A DNA stretch of 29,424 nt from a virus, in IMG/VR virus record IMGVR_UViG_3300017917_001350, positions 1 through 29,424 of that record; one strand, written 5' to 3'. The translations under genes were made by a program, and so were the position numbers. Position 1 is the first letter of the stretch; every line of letters starts with the position of its first letter. Below the pieces are notes generated by a model. That model was not told where the DNA came from. It searched no databases and saw only the letters and a program-made list of their open reading frames with translations. Of this stretch, positions 20,909-28,788 are shown piece by piece.

Positions 20909-21682
20909 ATGCTGATGCCACCCATATACGGAACTTGCAATCAAAACAGTTTTTTCATTTATGCTGCTTGCGACTCTGTTTACTTTGATGAATTTGGTCC
21001 GGCCTTTATCACAAGTATTCGTCGCAATACCCAGGCTGGTGTTCATCTACATCTGTTTAATCCAGACCAACGGCAGATTGAGCATTGTTACGCATTAGGT
21101 GCCACAGCAACTTGGGAATCTGTTCCATTGTCCTTGTTTGAACCTGCGGCTACAACACTATTAAGTCCAACCGAACTAGATCGAACCAAGAACGCCATGA
21201 TCAAAGGTGGCGATCAAAACTTGTTGGAACGCATGCAGAAAACTTATTATGCCTGTGCTAGATTTATACGACTGGCCGAACTGTTTGACCCTACAGTAAC
21301 TACCTTAGAACTGGATGTGGATGCTGTTGTTAGAAAACCCATACCCCCATTGAGTGAAACCTGCGATTTTTACATTCATCACATTGCCGGTAAAAAGGCA
21401 AGATTCTTAGCTGGAGGTCTTTATCTGTGTGCTAACTCACATGGTCAGCAATTTTTAACTGAGTATGCTCTGCAACTTAGAAACTATATTGAACGAGATT
21501 ATATCTATTGGGGATTGGATCAGGATCTGCTAGATCCAATAGTGCCGCGCTATCAGCATCAACAGTTGCCCATGAGTTTGATTGACTGGAACATGCAACC
21601 CGACAGTTGTGTTTGGACAGCCAAAGGTACACGCAAAGATCTAGAAATATTCAAGGCTGAGAAGAACAAATATACTGTTTGA
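20909..21682 (+). CDS. Putative GT-A-fold glycosyltransferase, plus strand
   Basis: A 257-aa protein beginning MLMPPIYGTCNQ. FFIYAACDSVYFDEFGPAFITSIRRN is a typical nucleotide-sugar transferase N-terminal strand-helix. TLELDVDAVV (132-141) carries DxD (D136, D138). AGGLYLCANS and GLDQDLLDP resemble later GT8-like blocks. The start is ATG 20909 or 20915, set by the TTAAATA box; the longer open reading into the opposite gene is not used. The 3' end overlaps the opposite gene at 21651 by 32 bases. Confidence 0.7.
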   Translation: MLMPPIYGTCNQNSFFIYAACDSVYFDEFGPAFITSIRRNTQAGVHLHLFNPDQRQIEHCYALGATATWESVPLSLFEPAATTLLSPTELDRTKNAMIKGGDQNLLERMQKTYYACARFIRLAELFDPTVTTLELDVDAVVRKPIPPLSETCDFYIHHIAGKKARFLAGGLYLCANSHGQQFLTEYALQLRNYIERDYIYWGLDQDLLDPIVPRYQHQQLPMSLIDWNMQPDSCVWTAKGTRKDLEIFKAEKNKYTV

Positions 21683-22565
21683 TAGCAGCCCATAAACGGC
21701 CGCTCTTAACTTCTTCATTGCTCCAGTGTATGTTGGCAATTTTGTCAAACCAAGGACCGCGGTCAGGCAAAGGTGGGCTTTCAATTTGACTTAGGTTAGC
21801 AAAGGCAATGTCTGCGGCCCAACTGTGCGTGGGATCTGTGACATAAACAGGAACACCTTCGATGCCGGCTACAACATTAGGAGTTGAATTGTAGCCCACA
21901 GCACACCAACAGTTGACCAACTCATCACGTATGTTGGGTTTAGTGCTTATCGCAATGGTATTTCCATATTTCTTCTGTATTTTTTCTATTTGCTTGTCTC
22001 TTTTTCCGTCGCCAGGGTGCATACGCACTACAATAGGACGATTACTGTATTGTCTAATTTCAGCAATGGTTTGGTCCAGCCAGACGTCTTGATCGTTTCC
22101 AAACAGGTTCCAGCCCTTGGGACGTTGACACAAGATCAATATGTGTTGACCACTGGCACGCCAGGGACGTGGATTAACACGATGCCAGTTAGAATAAGTT
22201 TTCCATTTGGTTCGATCTAACTCGCCAAAAAAGTACACGCCAGTATTGGGATACACACTATTCAAACTGTATCTATGCCACTCGTGTTCGGGTCTGGCAT
22301 AATGTAAAATGTTGCTGTCAACAAATATTCTAGGAGTGTTCTGTAATTCTAGTTGTGTAATAATCTTTTTACGGAAATTATCTTCTAATGTGTAACCCAA
22401 TACAAATCCAGCATCCAAGGGTTGATCTGGCAGGGCATTGCCATGATAATCAACAACTTCGTCACCATTAACCAAGACTCCTGCTTTGAAGTTGTCCATC
22501 AACATTGTTTTGTTGCTAAACTTGGCAGGATTACTGATTGAGTTATAAAAAATTCCTACTTTCAT
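21651..22565 (-). CDS. Putative GT-B / capsule-synthesis-like glycosyltransferase
   Basis: A 304-aa protein with IRQYSNRPIVVRMHPGDG (170-187) and AVGYNSTPNVVAGIEGVPVYVTDP, the donor-side features of capsule-type GT-B enzymes. The middle CQRPKGWNLFG and WLDQTI blocks are shared with phage and bacterial relatives, as far as I can recall. It is paralogous to 20033-20893. The ATG at 22565 overlaps the upstream GT25 stop (ATGA). It is the last gene of the operon that begins with gp32/uvsX. Confidence 0.68.
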   Translation of the reverse strand: MKVGIFYNSISNPAKFSNKTMLMDNFKAGVLVNGDEVVDYHGNALPDQPLDAGFVLGYTLEDNFRKKIITQLELQNTPRIFVDSNILHYARPEHEWHRYSLNSVYPNTGVYFFGELDRTKWKTYSNWHRVNPRPWRASGQHILILCQRPKGWNLFGNDQDVWLDQTIAEIRQYSNRPIVVRMHPGDGKRDKQIEKIQKKYGNTIAISTKPNIRDELVNCWCAVGYNSTPNVVAGIEGVPVYVTDPTHSWAADIAFANLSQIESPPLPDRGPWFDKIANIHWSNEEVKSGRLWAAIKQYICSSQP

Positions 22566-23317
22566 TTGTCCCAATCCTTGCTTTTTGTCATACTAATGTT
22601 GCCTTCTTCGGGCAAGGTATTGCGACCCATTAGATGATTGTGAATTTGTACAGGACAAACAAAGTGATTGATAGCATTGTCAGCTGGATACCAATAGGGT
22701 TTGTAAAACTTTATAAGTCCTCTAGCTGCATCAGGTTTGATTGCATAACCACTGGCACCAGGCATGCTAAAGTTGGTCCACTTGGCTGCATACGGTGTTC
22801 CTGTTGGTTCTTCCAAATAGGTTTTCCACGGTTCTTTCAAAAAAGAAGTCTTGCCTAAGGAAAGTATTAACACTCCTTCAAATTCTACTGGCTGATAGTT
22901 TCTATAAAACAACACGTCATCTTCAAAAATCATTATGGGTTTATTGAGATCCACACAGCGTTCCCACAAACTGTAGTGACTGTAAAAACAACCTATGACT
23001 CCCGGACGACTCATCTTATCTGCGTCATCACCGATGGGCATTCTTTCGTAGACTTCGGCACGATGCTTTACAAAAAAATTGTCATGATACTGTTTGCGTA
23101 ACATTTTTTTGATTTCATCTTCGTTTAATCTACGACTTTTGATACTGTAAGGATACAGAGTTTTGCCTGACTTGCGAGCCAGTTCTACTGCTTCTTGGCC
23201 GTTGGTTCCTGCAAATAACTCAGCATCTATGCCATACTCTTTGAGTTGGTCAACCATGTATTCAGCATGATCTACGCTGTGCGGTCTATCAGGAAGATGT
23301 ATTACAAATGCTTTCAT
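22562..23317 (-). CDS. Glycosyltransferase family 25-like protein
   Basis: A 251-aa protein matching the GT25 (LPS galactosyl/glucosyltransferase) layout: MKAFVIHLPDRP at the start, GVIGCFYSHYSLWERC (106-121), PIMIFEDDV (127-135) with the acidic motif, and a later GASGYAIKP block. In bacteria GT25 enzymes add hexoses to LPS. Here they may modify host or virion glycans or the phage DNA. The ATG at 23317 overlaps the previous stop by ATGA. Confidence 0.82.
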   Translation of the reverse strand: MKAFVIHLPDRPHSVDHAEYMVDQLKEYGIDAELFAGTNGQEAVELARKSGKTLYPYSIKSRRLNEDEIKKMLRKQYHDNFFVKHRAEVYERMPIGDDADKMSRPGVIGCFYSHYSLWERCVDLNKPIMIFEDDVLFYRNYQPVEFEGVLILSLGKTSFLKEPWKTYLEEPTGTPYAAKWTNFSMPGASGYAIKPDAARGLIKFYKPYWYPADNAINHFVCPVQIHNHLMGRNTLPEEGNISMTKSKDWDK

Positions 23318-23970
23318 AACCAATGTTTCTTTACTAAGTCGTGTGTGGGCATGTTAGAAGGTTTACTACTTGGTTTTCTAAAGATCAATATTCTTGTTTC
23401 AGACAAATCAAGTTGTGCATCTCTCTTGCTTGCTATATGTATCCAATTTTTAGGACACAGATCATTAATGAAAACATGTTCAGTCATGGAACTTATTACT
23501 GCTTGATCTCCTACCAATCGTTCTGCGCCTTGGTTGGCTGTGCTGTAACGGTCTTCGTACCAGGTGTGATTGAGAGCATACGAATTAAAAATGCCTGAAT
23601 AGTCACCAGACCAAAACATAATGGCACTACTGCTTATGTTGTAATCGGGATCTCTCCACATGACAAATTTGTCTTGTTCAAGGCATCGTTCGACCAATTC
23701 ATCAATGTTGTTGCAAATTAATGTGTCTAGATCAAGATACAATACCGGAGTGTCAAATAGGCCTGCTTGGAATAGTTGTAGTTTGGCCCAATATCCTGAG
23801 CCCAATGATCCTAATGGTATGCGCTCACACTCAACCGCGCAATCACTAAGACAAACAAAACGATGCGGAATAGTTAGATGTCGCTTGACTGCATTTTGTA
23901 GTTTATCAACCCAGGTAGCATCGTAACCAACCTTACCATCTTGGCGCAACACACAGGCCACTGTTATCAC
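23314..23970 (-). CDS. Putative GT-A glycosyltransferase
   Basis: A 218-aa protein. VLYLDLDTLICNN (76-88) has the DxD motif (D80, D82), preceded by GYWAKLQLF and followed by ISSSAIMFW and GDQAVI, the pattern also seen in the paralogue at 19350-20078. The start codon is GTG 23970, forming a GTGA overlap with the upstream stop. The position within an unbroken coupled series supports the annotation. Confidence 0.75.
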   Translation of the reverse strand: MITVACVLRQDGKVGYDATWVDKLQNAVKRHLTIPHRFVCLSDCAVECERIPLGSLGSGYWAKLQLFQAGLFDTPVLYLDLDTLICNNIDELVERCLEQDKFVMWRDPDYNISSSAIMFWSGDYSGIFNSYALNHTWYEDRYSTANQGAERLVGDQAVISSMTEHVFINDLCPKNWIHIASKRDAQLDLSETRILIFRKPSSKPSNMPTHDLVKKHWL

Positions 23971-24647
23971 TCAATGCCTCGTTGTTGACAGTATTCAGTA
24001 AGTATGCGTTCCTTGTGCCATTCTTCACCTTGTGGCGTGGCAGCAAATTCGTGAAAGCAAGGAGTTCCTAATGTATAGTGTAACAGTTTTGCGTCAGGAT
24101 TAGGTCCTAGTTCGTCGGGCAACCAGTTCCATTCCTTGGGTAATTCACCAATTCGACTATCGTCAATCCAGGTAAAGCGATGTAGGTATGCACCAGTTGA
24201 GTTTTCAATAAACTCTGGTGTAAGTTTGTGATTAGGTTGATTGCCACAGTTCCAAAGTATTACACTGGACCAATTTTTACGTGGGTAATTTTCATTCTTG
24301 CTACCAAGATACTTTTCTGTCATCTTGGTTTTGTAGTCATGTTTAACTACCATTACATCCATGTAGTTATTGCGTAGATCCCATAACTTGGTAATGTCGT
24401 CGCGAACAACCATGTCGCCATCAATAAAGATAGCCCAACCCTTGTAACCCATCAAGTGTGGAACCAAAAAACGACTGTAGATAAATTGATTGCTGCCGTC
24501 GGTATGAGTTTCAGTGTAATCTTTGAACAGATTCAACGCCAATGGAATTATGTTTACAGGTTGGCTAGCATGTCTTATTATGCTGTTAGCACACACATGA
24601 AATGCTATTGCTTCTCGAGGGTCATAACCTATAAAAATTGGAATCAT
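23967..24647 (-). CDS. GT8-like glycosyltransferase
   Basis: A 226-aa protein beginning IPIFIGYDPREAIAFHVCANSI, a GT8-like opening. AIFIDGDMVV (72-81) is the DxD-type motif (DGD). NYPRKNWSSVILWNCGN and LLHYTLGTPCF follow in the expected order, as in glycosyltransferases of aquatic T4-type phages. It is coupled at both ends (ATGA and GTGA). The substrate is unknown. Confidence 0.8.
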   Translation of the reverse strand: MIPIFIGYDPREAIAFHVCANSIIRHASQPVNIIPLALNLFKDYTETHTDGSNQFIYSRFLVPHLMGYKGWAIFIDGDMVVRDDITKLWDLRNNYMDVMVVKHDYKTKMTEKYLGSKNENYPRKNWSSVILWNCGNQPNHKLTPEFIENSTGAYLHRFTWIDDSRIGELPKEWNWLPDELGPNPDAKLLHYTLGTPCFHEFAATPQGEEWHKERILTEYCQQRGIE

Positions 24648-25303
24648 GGATTGTATATATCACGTTTTAGTTTTGCAACTAGCAATTCACCTTCCTGGGC
24701 TATCCAATCTCTGTAACCACGTTTATCTGCTTTCCAACGGTCGCTGGATTCTATGTAGGTTTGATCACGTGCAGATTTATCCATGGAATAATGCAGGTGT
24801 TCAACTACAACATCGTCCAAGCGATATATGTTTCCTAGATGTTCACCTAGATAGCGCCATACAGTATCTGTAAAAAAATGGTGGCATGCAGGAATACCAA
24901 ACCAGCCAATGGCCCGCACTAGATCTCCGCCAACACAAGGATGAGTGGGCTGTGCAGTTTCTTTGGCACCATCGTTGGGATATGAAATGTCGGTTGAGCC
25001 GGCTTTTTCAATCAACAGTTGATCCCACAAAGGTGTTTGAGGAACTAGATCATCGGCCAAAAACCCATACCAGGCTTCGTCAGGATGCTGTTGATACATT
25101 TCATTTATTGATCGACTAAGTCCAATTCTAGGACCAACGTGTACGGAAAATTCCTTGGGCCAATCTAGTTGCGTTAGTGTAGCAAGCTCAGGATCATCGG
25201 CATCTAGTCTAACATAAACAGGACTAGTTGCTTGTGTATCATGCCAGGCCTGGATAAATCTTTTACAGTTGTCTGGCCTGGACCTTGTTGCCAATGCCCA
25301 CAT
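24644..25303 (-). CDS. GT2-like glycosyltransferase
   Basis: A 219-aa protein with the GT2-like GLSRSINEMY helix (61-70), the acidic GFLADDLVPQ (80-89; D84, D85) and a VGGDLVRAIGWFG acceptor-side block followed by HHFFTDTVWRYLG. The C-terminus (SSDRWKADKRGYRDWI) is typical of phage members. The ATG overlaps the methyltransferase stop by one base (TAATG). Confidence 0.75.
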   Translation of the reverse strand: MWALATRSRPDNCKRFIQAWHDTQATSPVYVRLDADDPELATLTQLDWPKEFSVHVGPRIGLSRSINEMYQQHPDEAWYGFLADDLVPQTPLWDQLLIEKAGSTDISYPNDGAKETAQPTHPCVGGDLVRAIGWFGIPACHHFFTDTVWRYLGEHLGNIYRLDDVVVEHLHYSMDKSARDQTYIESSDRWKADKRGYRDWIAQEGELLVAKLKRDIYNP

Positions 25304-26064
25304 TACTGTTGACTAAAATCACACAGGCTATGATCCAGCCACGGCAGTACTAGATCTTGTTGACGTAGTTCGCTGTGTGCGTACACACTTCGATCTGCGG
25401 TGTCTGGCAATAACTTTTTTTCCATTAGATCAAACCAAGAAGTACAGCGAGGATCCATTGGCTCGTGTGAGCTTTTATAAACTACCGCATGGATCCATGG
25501 GTCTCTTGGATCTTTCTTGAAAAATCCTGACTTGCAATCCCATCCACTAACTGCCAGCATGTGAATAAGATTGACCATGGTATAATGATAATAGGAATAA
25601 TTATCTTGAGTAAATGCCAACTTGTTCCTGCGTATGTTTGTGGTTTGTGGTACTACCAAAACCAACATGCCGCCATCACTGGCAATATGCCACCAATTAC
25701 TCAATGTAGCCACGGGATTCAATGCATATTGAAATGCGTCATGACACCATAGGACATCAAACTTACTTTTTCCAGGAGTATGAATTGTTTCTTCAAAATT
25801 GGTTTTTTGATAGGTTACATTGGGCTGTGCCCTTGCAATGGCCAACTCATCCAACATATCGACTCCGGTACATTTGATGTTTAATGGTTGAGGATTGTCT
25901 TCGCGAGTTGTTCTGGTTGCCCACCATTCTAAATCGCGCCCTGAGCCACAGCCCAGATCAACTAGAGTTTGTATGCTTTCCATAAACTCATCGTACTCCT
26001 GCAAGGAGTCAAGAGTCAGGAGACTGTGTTTGTGACTTTCGTCATCGTTGACTAGCAAACTCAT
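25303..26064 (-). CDS. Class I SAM-dependent methyltransferase
   Basis: A 253-aa protein with motif I LVDLGCGSG (34-42), a motif II acidic end TGVDML, the LWCHDAFQYALNP block and a GGMLVLVVPQ strand, all of the class I methyltransferase fold. The acceptor is unknown; being the first gene of the glycosyltransferase run it may methylate a sugar. The start is ATG 26064, overlapping the uvsY stop (ATGA); a longer upstream reading would run into uvsY and is unlikely. Confidence 0.83.
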   Translation of the reverse strand: MSLLVNDDESHKHSLLTLDSLQEYDEFMESIQTLVDLGCGSGRDLEWWATRTTREDNPQPLNIKCTGVDMLDELAIARAQPNVTYQKTNFEETIHTPGKSKFDVLWCHDAFQYALNPVATLSNWWHIASDGGMLVLVVPQTTNIRRNKLAFTQDNYSYYHYTMVNLIHMLAVSGWDCKSGFFKKDPRDPWIHAVVYKSSHEPMDPRCTSWFDLMEKKLLPDTADRSVYAHSELRQQDLVLPWLDHSLCDFSQQ

Positions 26065-26513
26065 ACTGTGATATCTTCCATTCCGGCCGTGCGTAAACGT
26101 ACAATGTGGCCCATTTGCCACTGTTTGCTATCAAGACCTTTTAATATACCCAACCACTTGTTACGCAATAGTGCAACTTCGTTAATGATGGTCTCAAAGT
26201 CAATGACTTCATCTTCGCCATCCACATACTTTTCAGCATCACGACTTGTTAGCGCACGAGCATAGCCTTCCAAGTACTTTTGAAAGTGTTTGCGACGTAT
26301 CTTGCGTAGTTGTATATTGAGGTGATTTAGGATTGCTTCAATCTCTTGTAGTTGATTAAAGCGATGCTCAGTAATACCCGGTAAGGCTGTAATGTTTTTT
26401 TCAACAAGTCCGCCAATACGACAATCCTTTTTTGCTTCATCAAGCTCACGCTCATAGTAGGCAATAAAGTCCGGGATGTTACCAAGATCGCTTGTAACCT
26501 TGCTATACCACAT
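26061..26513 (-). CDS. uvsY: UvsY recombination mediator
   Basis: A 150-aa protein, close in length to T4 UvsY (137 aa). The layout fits UvsY of aquatic T4-type phages: an N-terminal YYERELDEAKKDC helix, a basic RRKHFQKYLEG core resembling the UvsY LKARLDYY region, LTSRDAEKYVDG, and a C-terminal IKL/RNKWLGILKGL and GHIVRLRTAG segment. UvsY loads UvsX onto gp32-coated ssDNA. Its ATG overlaps the small acidic gene by one base, and uvsX lies just upstream. Confidence 0.82.
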   Translation of the reverse strand: MWYSKVTSDLGNIPDFIAYYERELDEAKKDCRIGGLVEKNITALPGITEHRFNQLQEIEAILNHLNIQLRKIRRKHFQKYLEGYARALTSRDAEKYVDGEDEVIDFETIINEVALLRNKWLGILKGLDSKQWQMGHIVRLRTAGMEDITV

Positions 26514-26773
26514 TAGTAGTCGTCATCCTCATCGTCGTACTCAAAACTTTCATCATCTTCATCTTCTTCCTCATCATCGGCATGATCTTTGAGATAATGC
26601 GCTAGTGCGGCTTTGACTGCTGAATCTGATTTGAATACTGACTTGATATCGTCTGCATCGCAATCGTTATCGATTAAAACGCTTACTAAGGTTTCTGCGG
26701 CGTCGTCTTTGTCAACTGAGTTAACATAACGCTTGAGTTCGTCCCAAATTTCCTTGGCTAATTCTACTGACAT
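26513..26773 (-). CDS. Small very acidic protein between uvsX and uvsY
   Basis: An 86-aa protein. The first 60 residues look like a small helical domain (VELAKEIWDELKRYVNSVDKDD...). The last about 25 are almost pure Asp/Glu with Phe/Tyr (ADDEEEDEDDESFEYDDED). The SD GGAGG spaced seven bases from the ATG lies over the uvsX stop. Acidic tails of this kind occur on gp32-type proteins and DNA mimics; a regulatory role in the UvsX/UvsY/gp32 complex is an inference. Confidence 0.65.
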   Translation of the reverse strand: MSVELAKEIWDELKRYVNSVDKDDAAETLVSVLIDNDCDADDIKSVFKSDSAVKAALAHYLKDHADDEEEDEDDESFEYDDEDDDY

Positions 26774-26775
26774 TC

Positions 26776-27849
26776 TTATTCCTCCGAAAATGTGTCATCA
26801 GTACTTAGTTCGGCCGCTTCAGTTTCAACTGCTTGTTTACCGAACTCACTAATGATTACATCCAAGCAACCATCTTCGTTAGCTTCCCATTTTTTACGGA
26901 ACTGCTTGATGATTTCGCCATCTAATGTAGTGTACACTAAACTATTGCCTTCTTTCTTGAGCAAGCCCTTCTTCTCTGCCAAGTCAACCATACCTGAGTA
27001 TGGGCTCATACCTGTTGAATAAGGAATCTTAACTTGAACACCTTCAAATGGTTTTGCGTAACGTGTTTTCATAATCTTACAACCAGCACGGATACCATTT
27101 ACTTCACTTACTTTGTTGCCATCTTCATCTTCTTTCAACTTCATTTTCTTCATAGCAACCACAATACTTGAAGCATAGATAAAGCCCTGGCCGCCGGAGA
27201 TCTTGTCATCTGGATCAAACATGTCTTGTGACGCATACGTGTGGTTAGTACATACCATACCTACATTGTAACTACCAAACATGTTGACACAGTTACGAAC
27301 AAGTGCTGTAAGTGCCTTAGGTTTACGACCCATGTCACCTTTTAAATCACCTGCTTCAAACTGATTCATATCAGTCGGTGTCAGCAACATACCCAACGAG
27401 TCAATAACAAACAAGACCTTCATGCGCTCGCCTTCTGGCAGGGCTTTGTAATCGATCATGAATGTTGAAATAGTTTTTGCTACGTCATCAATCATGGCCA
27501 TGTTAAGTTTTAACAACTTATCTTCGCTGGTATCTACTCCTAGTGCGTGTAACCATTTCTCATCGAGTGCGTTTTCCGAGTCGATCAATATAGGAAAAAT
27601 ACCTTGCTCTTGTGCGTGTTTAACAATGTTGCCAGAGCAGATGTATGATTTACCTGCGCCAGACTCACCAGCAAACACAGTAACCTTGCCTAACGGAATA
27701 CCGCGGTTAAAGTCTCCAGAGATCAAGTAGTTCAACGCATAGTTGCCTGTACTAATCCAATCTGTTGGATCATTGAATCCAATACTAAGGCCGTCAATGC
27801 TCTTAGTGATGTCCTTGCGGAACTTGCTTATATCAAATGGTTTTGCCAT
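26776..27849 (-). CDS. uvsX: UvsX recombinase (RecA-like)
   Basis: A 357-aa RecA-family protein (T4 UvsX is 391 aa). Walker A is GESGAGKS (61-68), with a Walker B-like KVLFVIDSLGML, a CTNHTY segment and a GGQGFIYASSIVV region as in phage RecA-like proteins. The C-terminus is acidic (DDTFSEE). It forms filaments on ssDNA with UvsY and drives strand invasion and recombination-dependent replication. The ATG has SD AAGGAAG, which is also the end of the upstream gene, two bases away. Confidence 0.95.
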   Translation of the reverse strand: MAKPFDISKFRKDITKSIDGLSIGFNDPTDWISTGNYALNYLISGDFNRGIPLGKVTVFAGESGAGKSYICSGNIVKHAQEQGIFPILIDSENALDEKWLHALGVDTSEDKLLKLNMAMIDDVAKTISTFMIDYKALPEGERMKVLFVIDSLGMLLTPTDMNQFEAGDLKGDMGRKPKALTALVRNCVNMFGSYNVGMVCTNHTYASQDMFDPDDKISGGQGFIYASSIVVAMKKMKLKEDEDGNKVSEVNGIRAGCKIMKTRYAKPFEGVQVKIPYSTGMSPYSGMVDLAEKKGLLKKEGNSLVYTTLDGEIIKQFRKKWEANEDGCLDVIISEFGKQAVETEAAELSTDDTFSEE

Positions 27850-27851
27850 GA

Positions 27852-28754
27852 TTATCTTCCTTTGTTTAATTTTATACTAAAACTATTGCGATTGCGAATA
27901 TTTCGGTAGACTATTAATCTATACTCTGTTAACCTTGAATCAAGATCGGGTAGATTTCCAATGTTTAGATAGTTGCCACTAGGCACTTTGTTGTGCTTGC
28001 GACACCATGCTATATATTCCTGAGACAACGGTATAGTTTGGTTTCTGAACAAATTAACATCAACAAATCCCAACAGCTCGTCAAAAGAATTTTCATCATC
28101 ATACTCTAAGGCATCATCAAAGAATTGATACTTGTTGTATAAGCATCTGCCCAGGTGATGAAATGAAATTCTAAAATTACACAAGTCGTTGTTGATTAAA
28201 GACTTTGAAAAACAGTTTTCAAATTGTGTCCATGTTTTTGTACTGAACTTGATGCTGTTGAAACTTGATTCCAAGTCATGCACACGATCATTGATCTGGT
28301 GATACTCGGTGTGTCCTAGTTTTTCTAACACTGTACTCAAAGTCAAAGTTTCCACATCGTCTGAACACTGTTCATGTAATTTGTCTGCTATCTTTGCTAT
28401 TTCAGGATCAGGTGATTGTCTGTTTTCTTGTATATTATATTTGTAGTTCTGCGATCTTACCCAATCTGCATGCAGTCGGTTAAGTGTAGACTGATCAATA
28501 TAATCTTCCGTAGAATATTCCTCAATCGATTTTCCAACTATATTTTTGATAAACCCGTTTGACTCGATAATGCTTTGATGTAGGTTGTTGATCAATGCAT
28601 CTATGGTGTCAGCCGGTATGGTACTGGTGAACAGATTAGAATCTAACCGTGCAAGATTATCTACATAGTACTCTAGTACTTCAGCTCTAGTAGAATCCAA
28701 GGTTATAAATTCTAGCTCGTCGCCAGATTTATCAAATACGATTGAAAATTTCAT
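27852..28754 (-). CDS. Hypothetical protein between gp32 and uvsX, 300 aa
   Basis: I do not recognise this protein. It is soluble and mostly helical at the N-terminal and middle parts (DALINNLHQSIIES, LHADWVRSQNYKYN), with an aromatic-rich FRISFHHLGRCLYNKYQFFDDALEYDDENSF segment and a basic C-terminus (RNIRNRNSFSIKLNKGR). It is transcribed from the gp32 side. A strong GAAA-capped hairpin sits immediately upstream of its start codon and probably limits translation or holds the gp32 mRNA end. Confidence 0.6.
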   Translation of the reverse strand: MKFSIVFDKSGDELEFITLDSTRAEVLEYYVDNLARLDSNLFTSTIPADTIDALINNLHQSIIESNGFIKNIVGKSIEEYSTEDYIDQSTLNRLHADWVRSQNYKYNIQENRQSPDPEIAKIADKLHEQCSDDVETLTLSTVLEKLGHTEYHQINDRVHDLESSFNSIKFSTKTWTQFENCFSKSLINNDLCNFRISFHHLGRCLYNKYQFFDDALEYDDENSFDELLGFVDVNLFRNQTIPLSQEYIAWCRKHNKVPSGNYLNIGNLPDLDSRLTEYRLIVYRNIRNRNSFSIKLNKGR

Positions 28755-28763
28755 CCAGTGAAT

Positions 28764-28781
28764 GGGGGAGTTTCCTCCCCC
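28764..28781 (-). other. GNRA-capped RNA hairpin after gp32
   Basis: Minus strand: GGGGGAG, loop GAAA, CTCCCCC, a perfect 7-bp GC-rich stem with a GAAA tetraloop. It lies in the 34-base gap between the gp32 stop (28791-28789) and the next ATG (28754), with no T-tract. It is therefore more likely an mRNA-stabilising or processing element than a terminator. Confidence 0.75.
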
Positions 28782-28788
28782 AGTATCA

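Noticed and set aside
25578-25583. TATAAT inside the methyltransferase gene on the plus strand
   Set aside because: No -35, no downstream plus-strand gene; expected by chance in AT-containing coding sequence.
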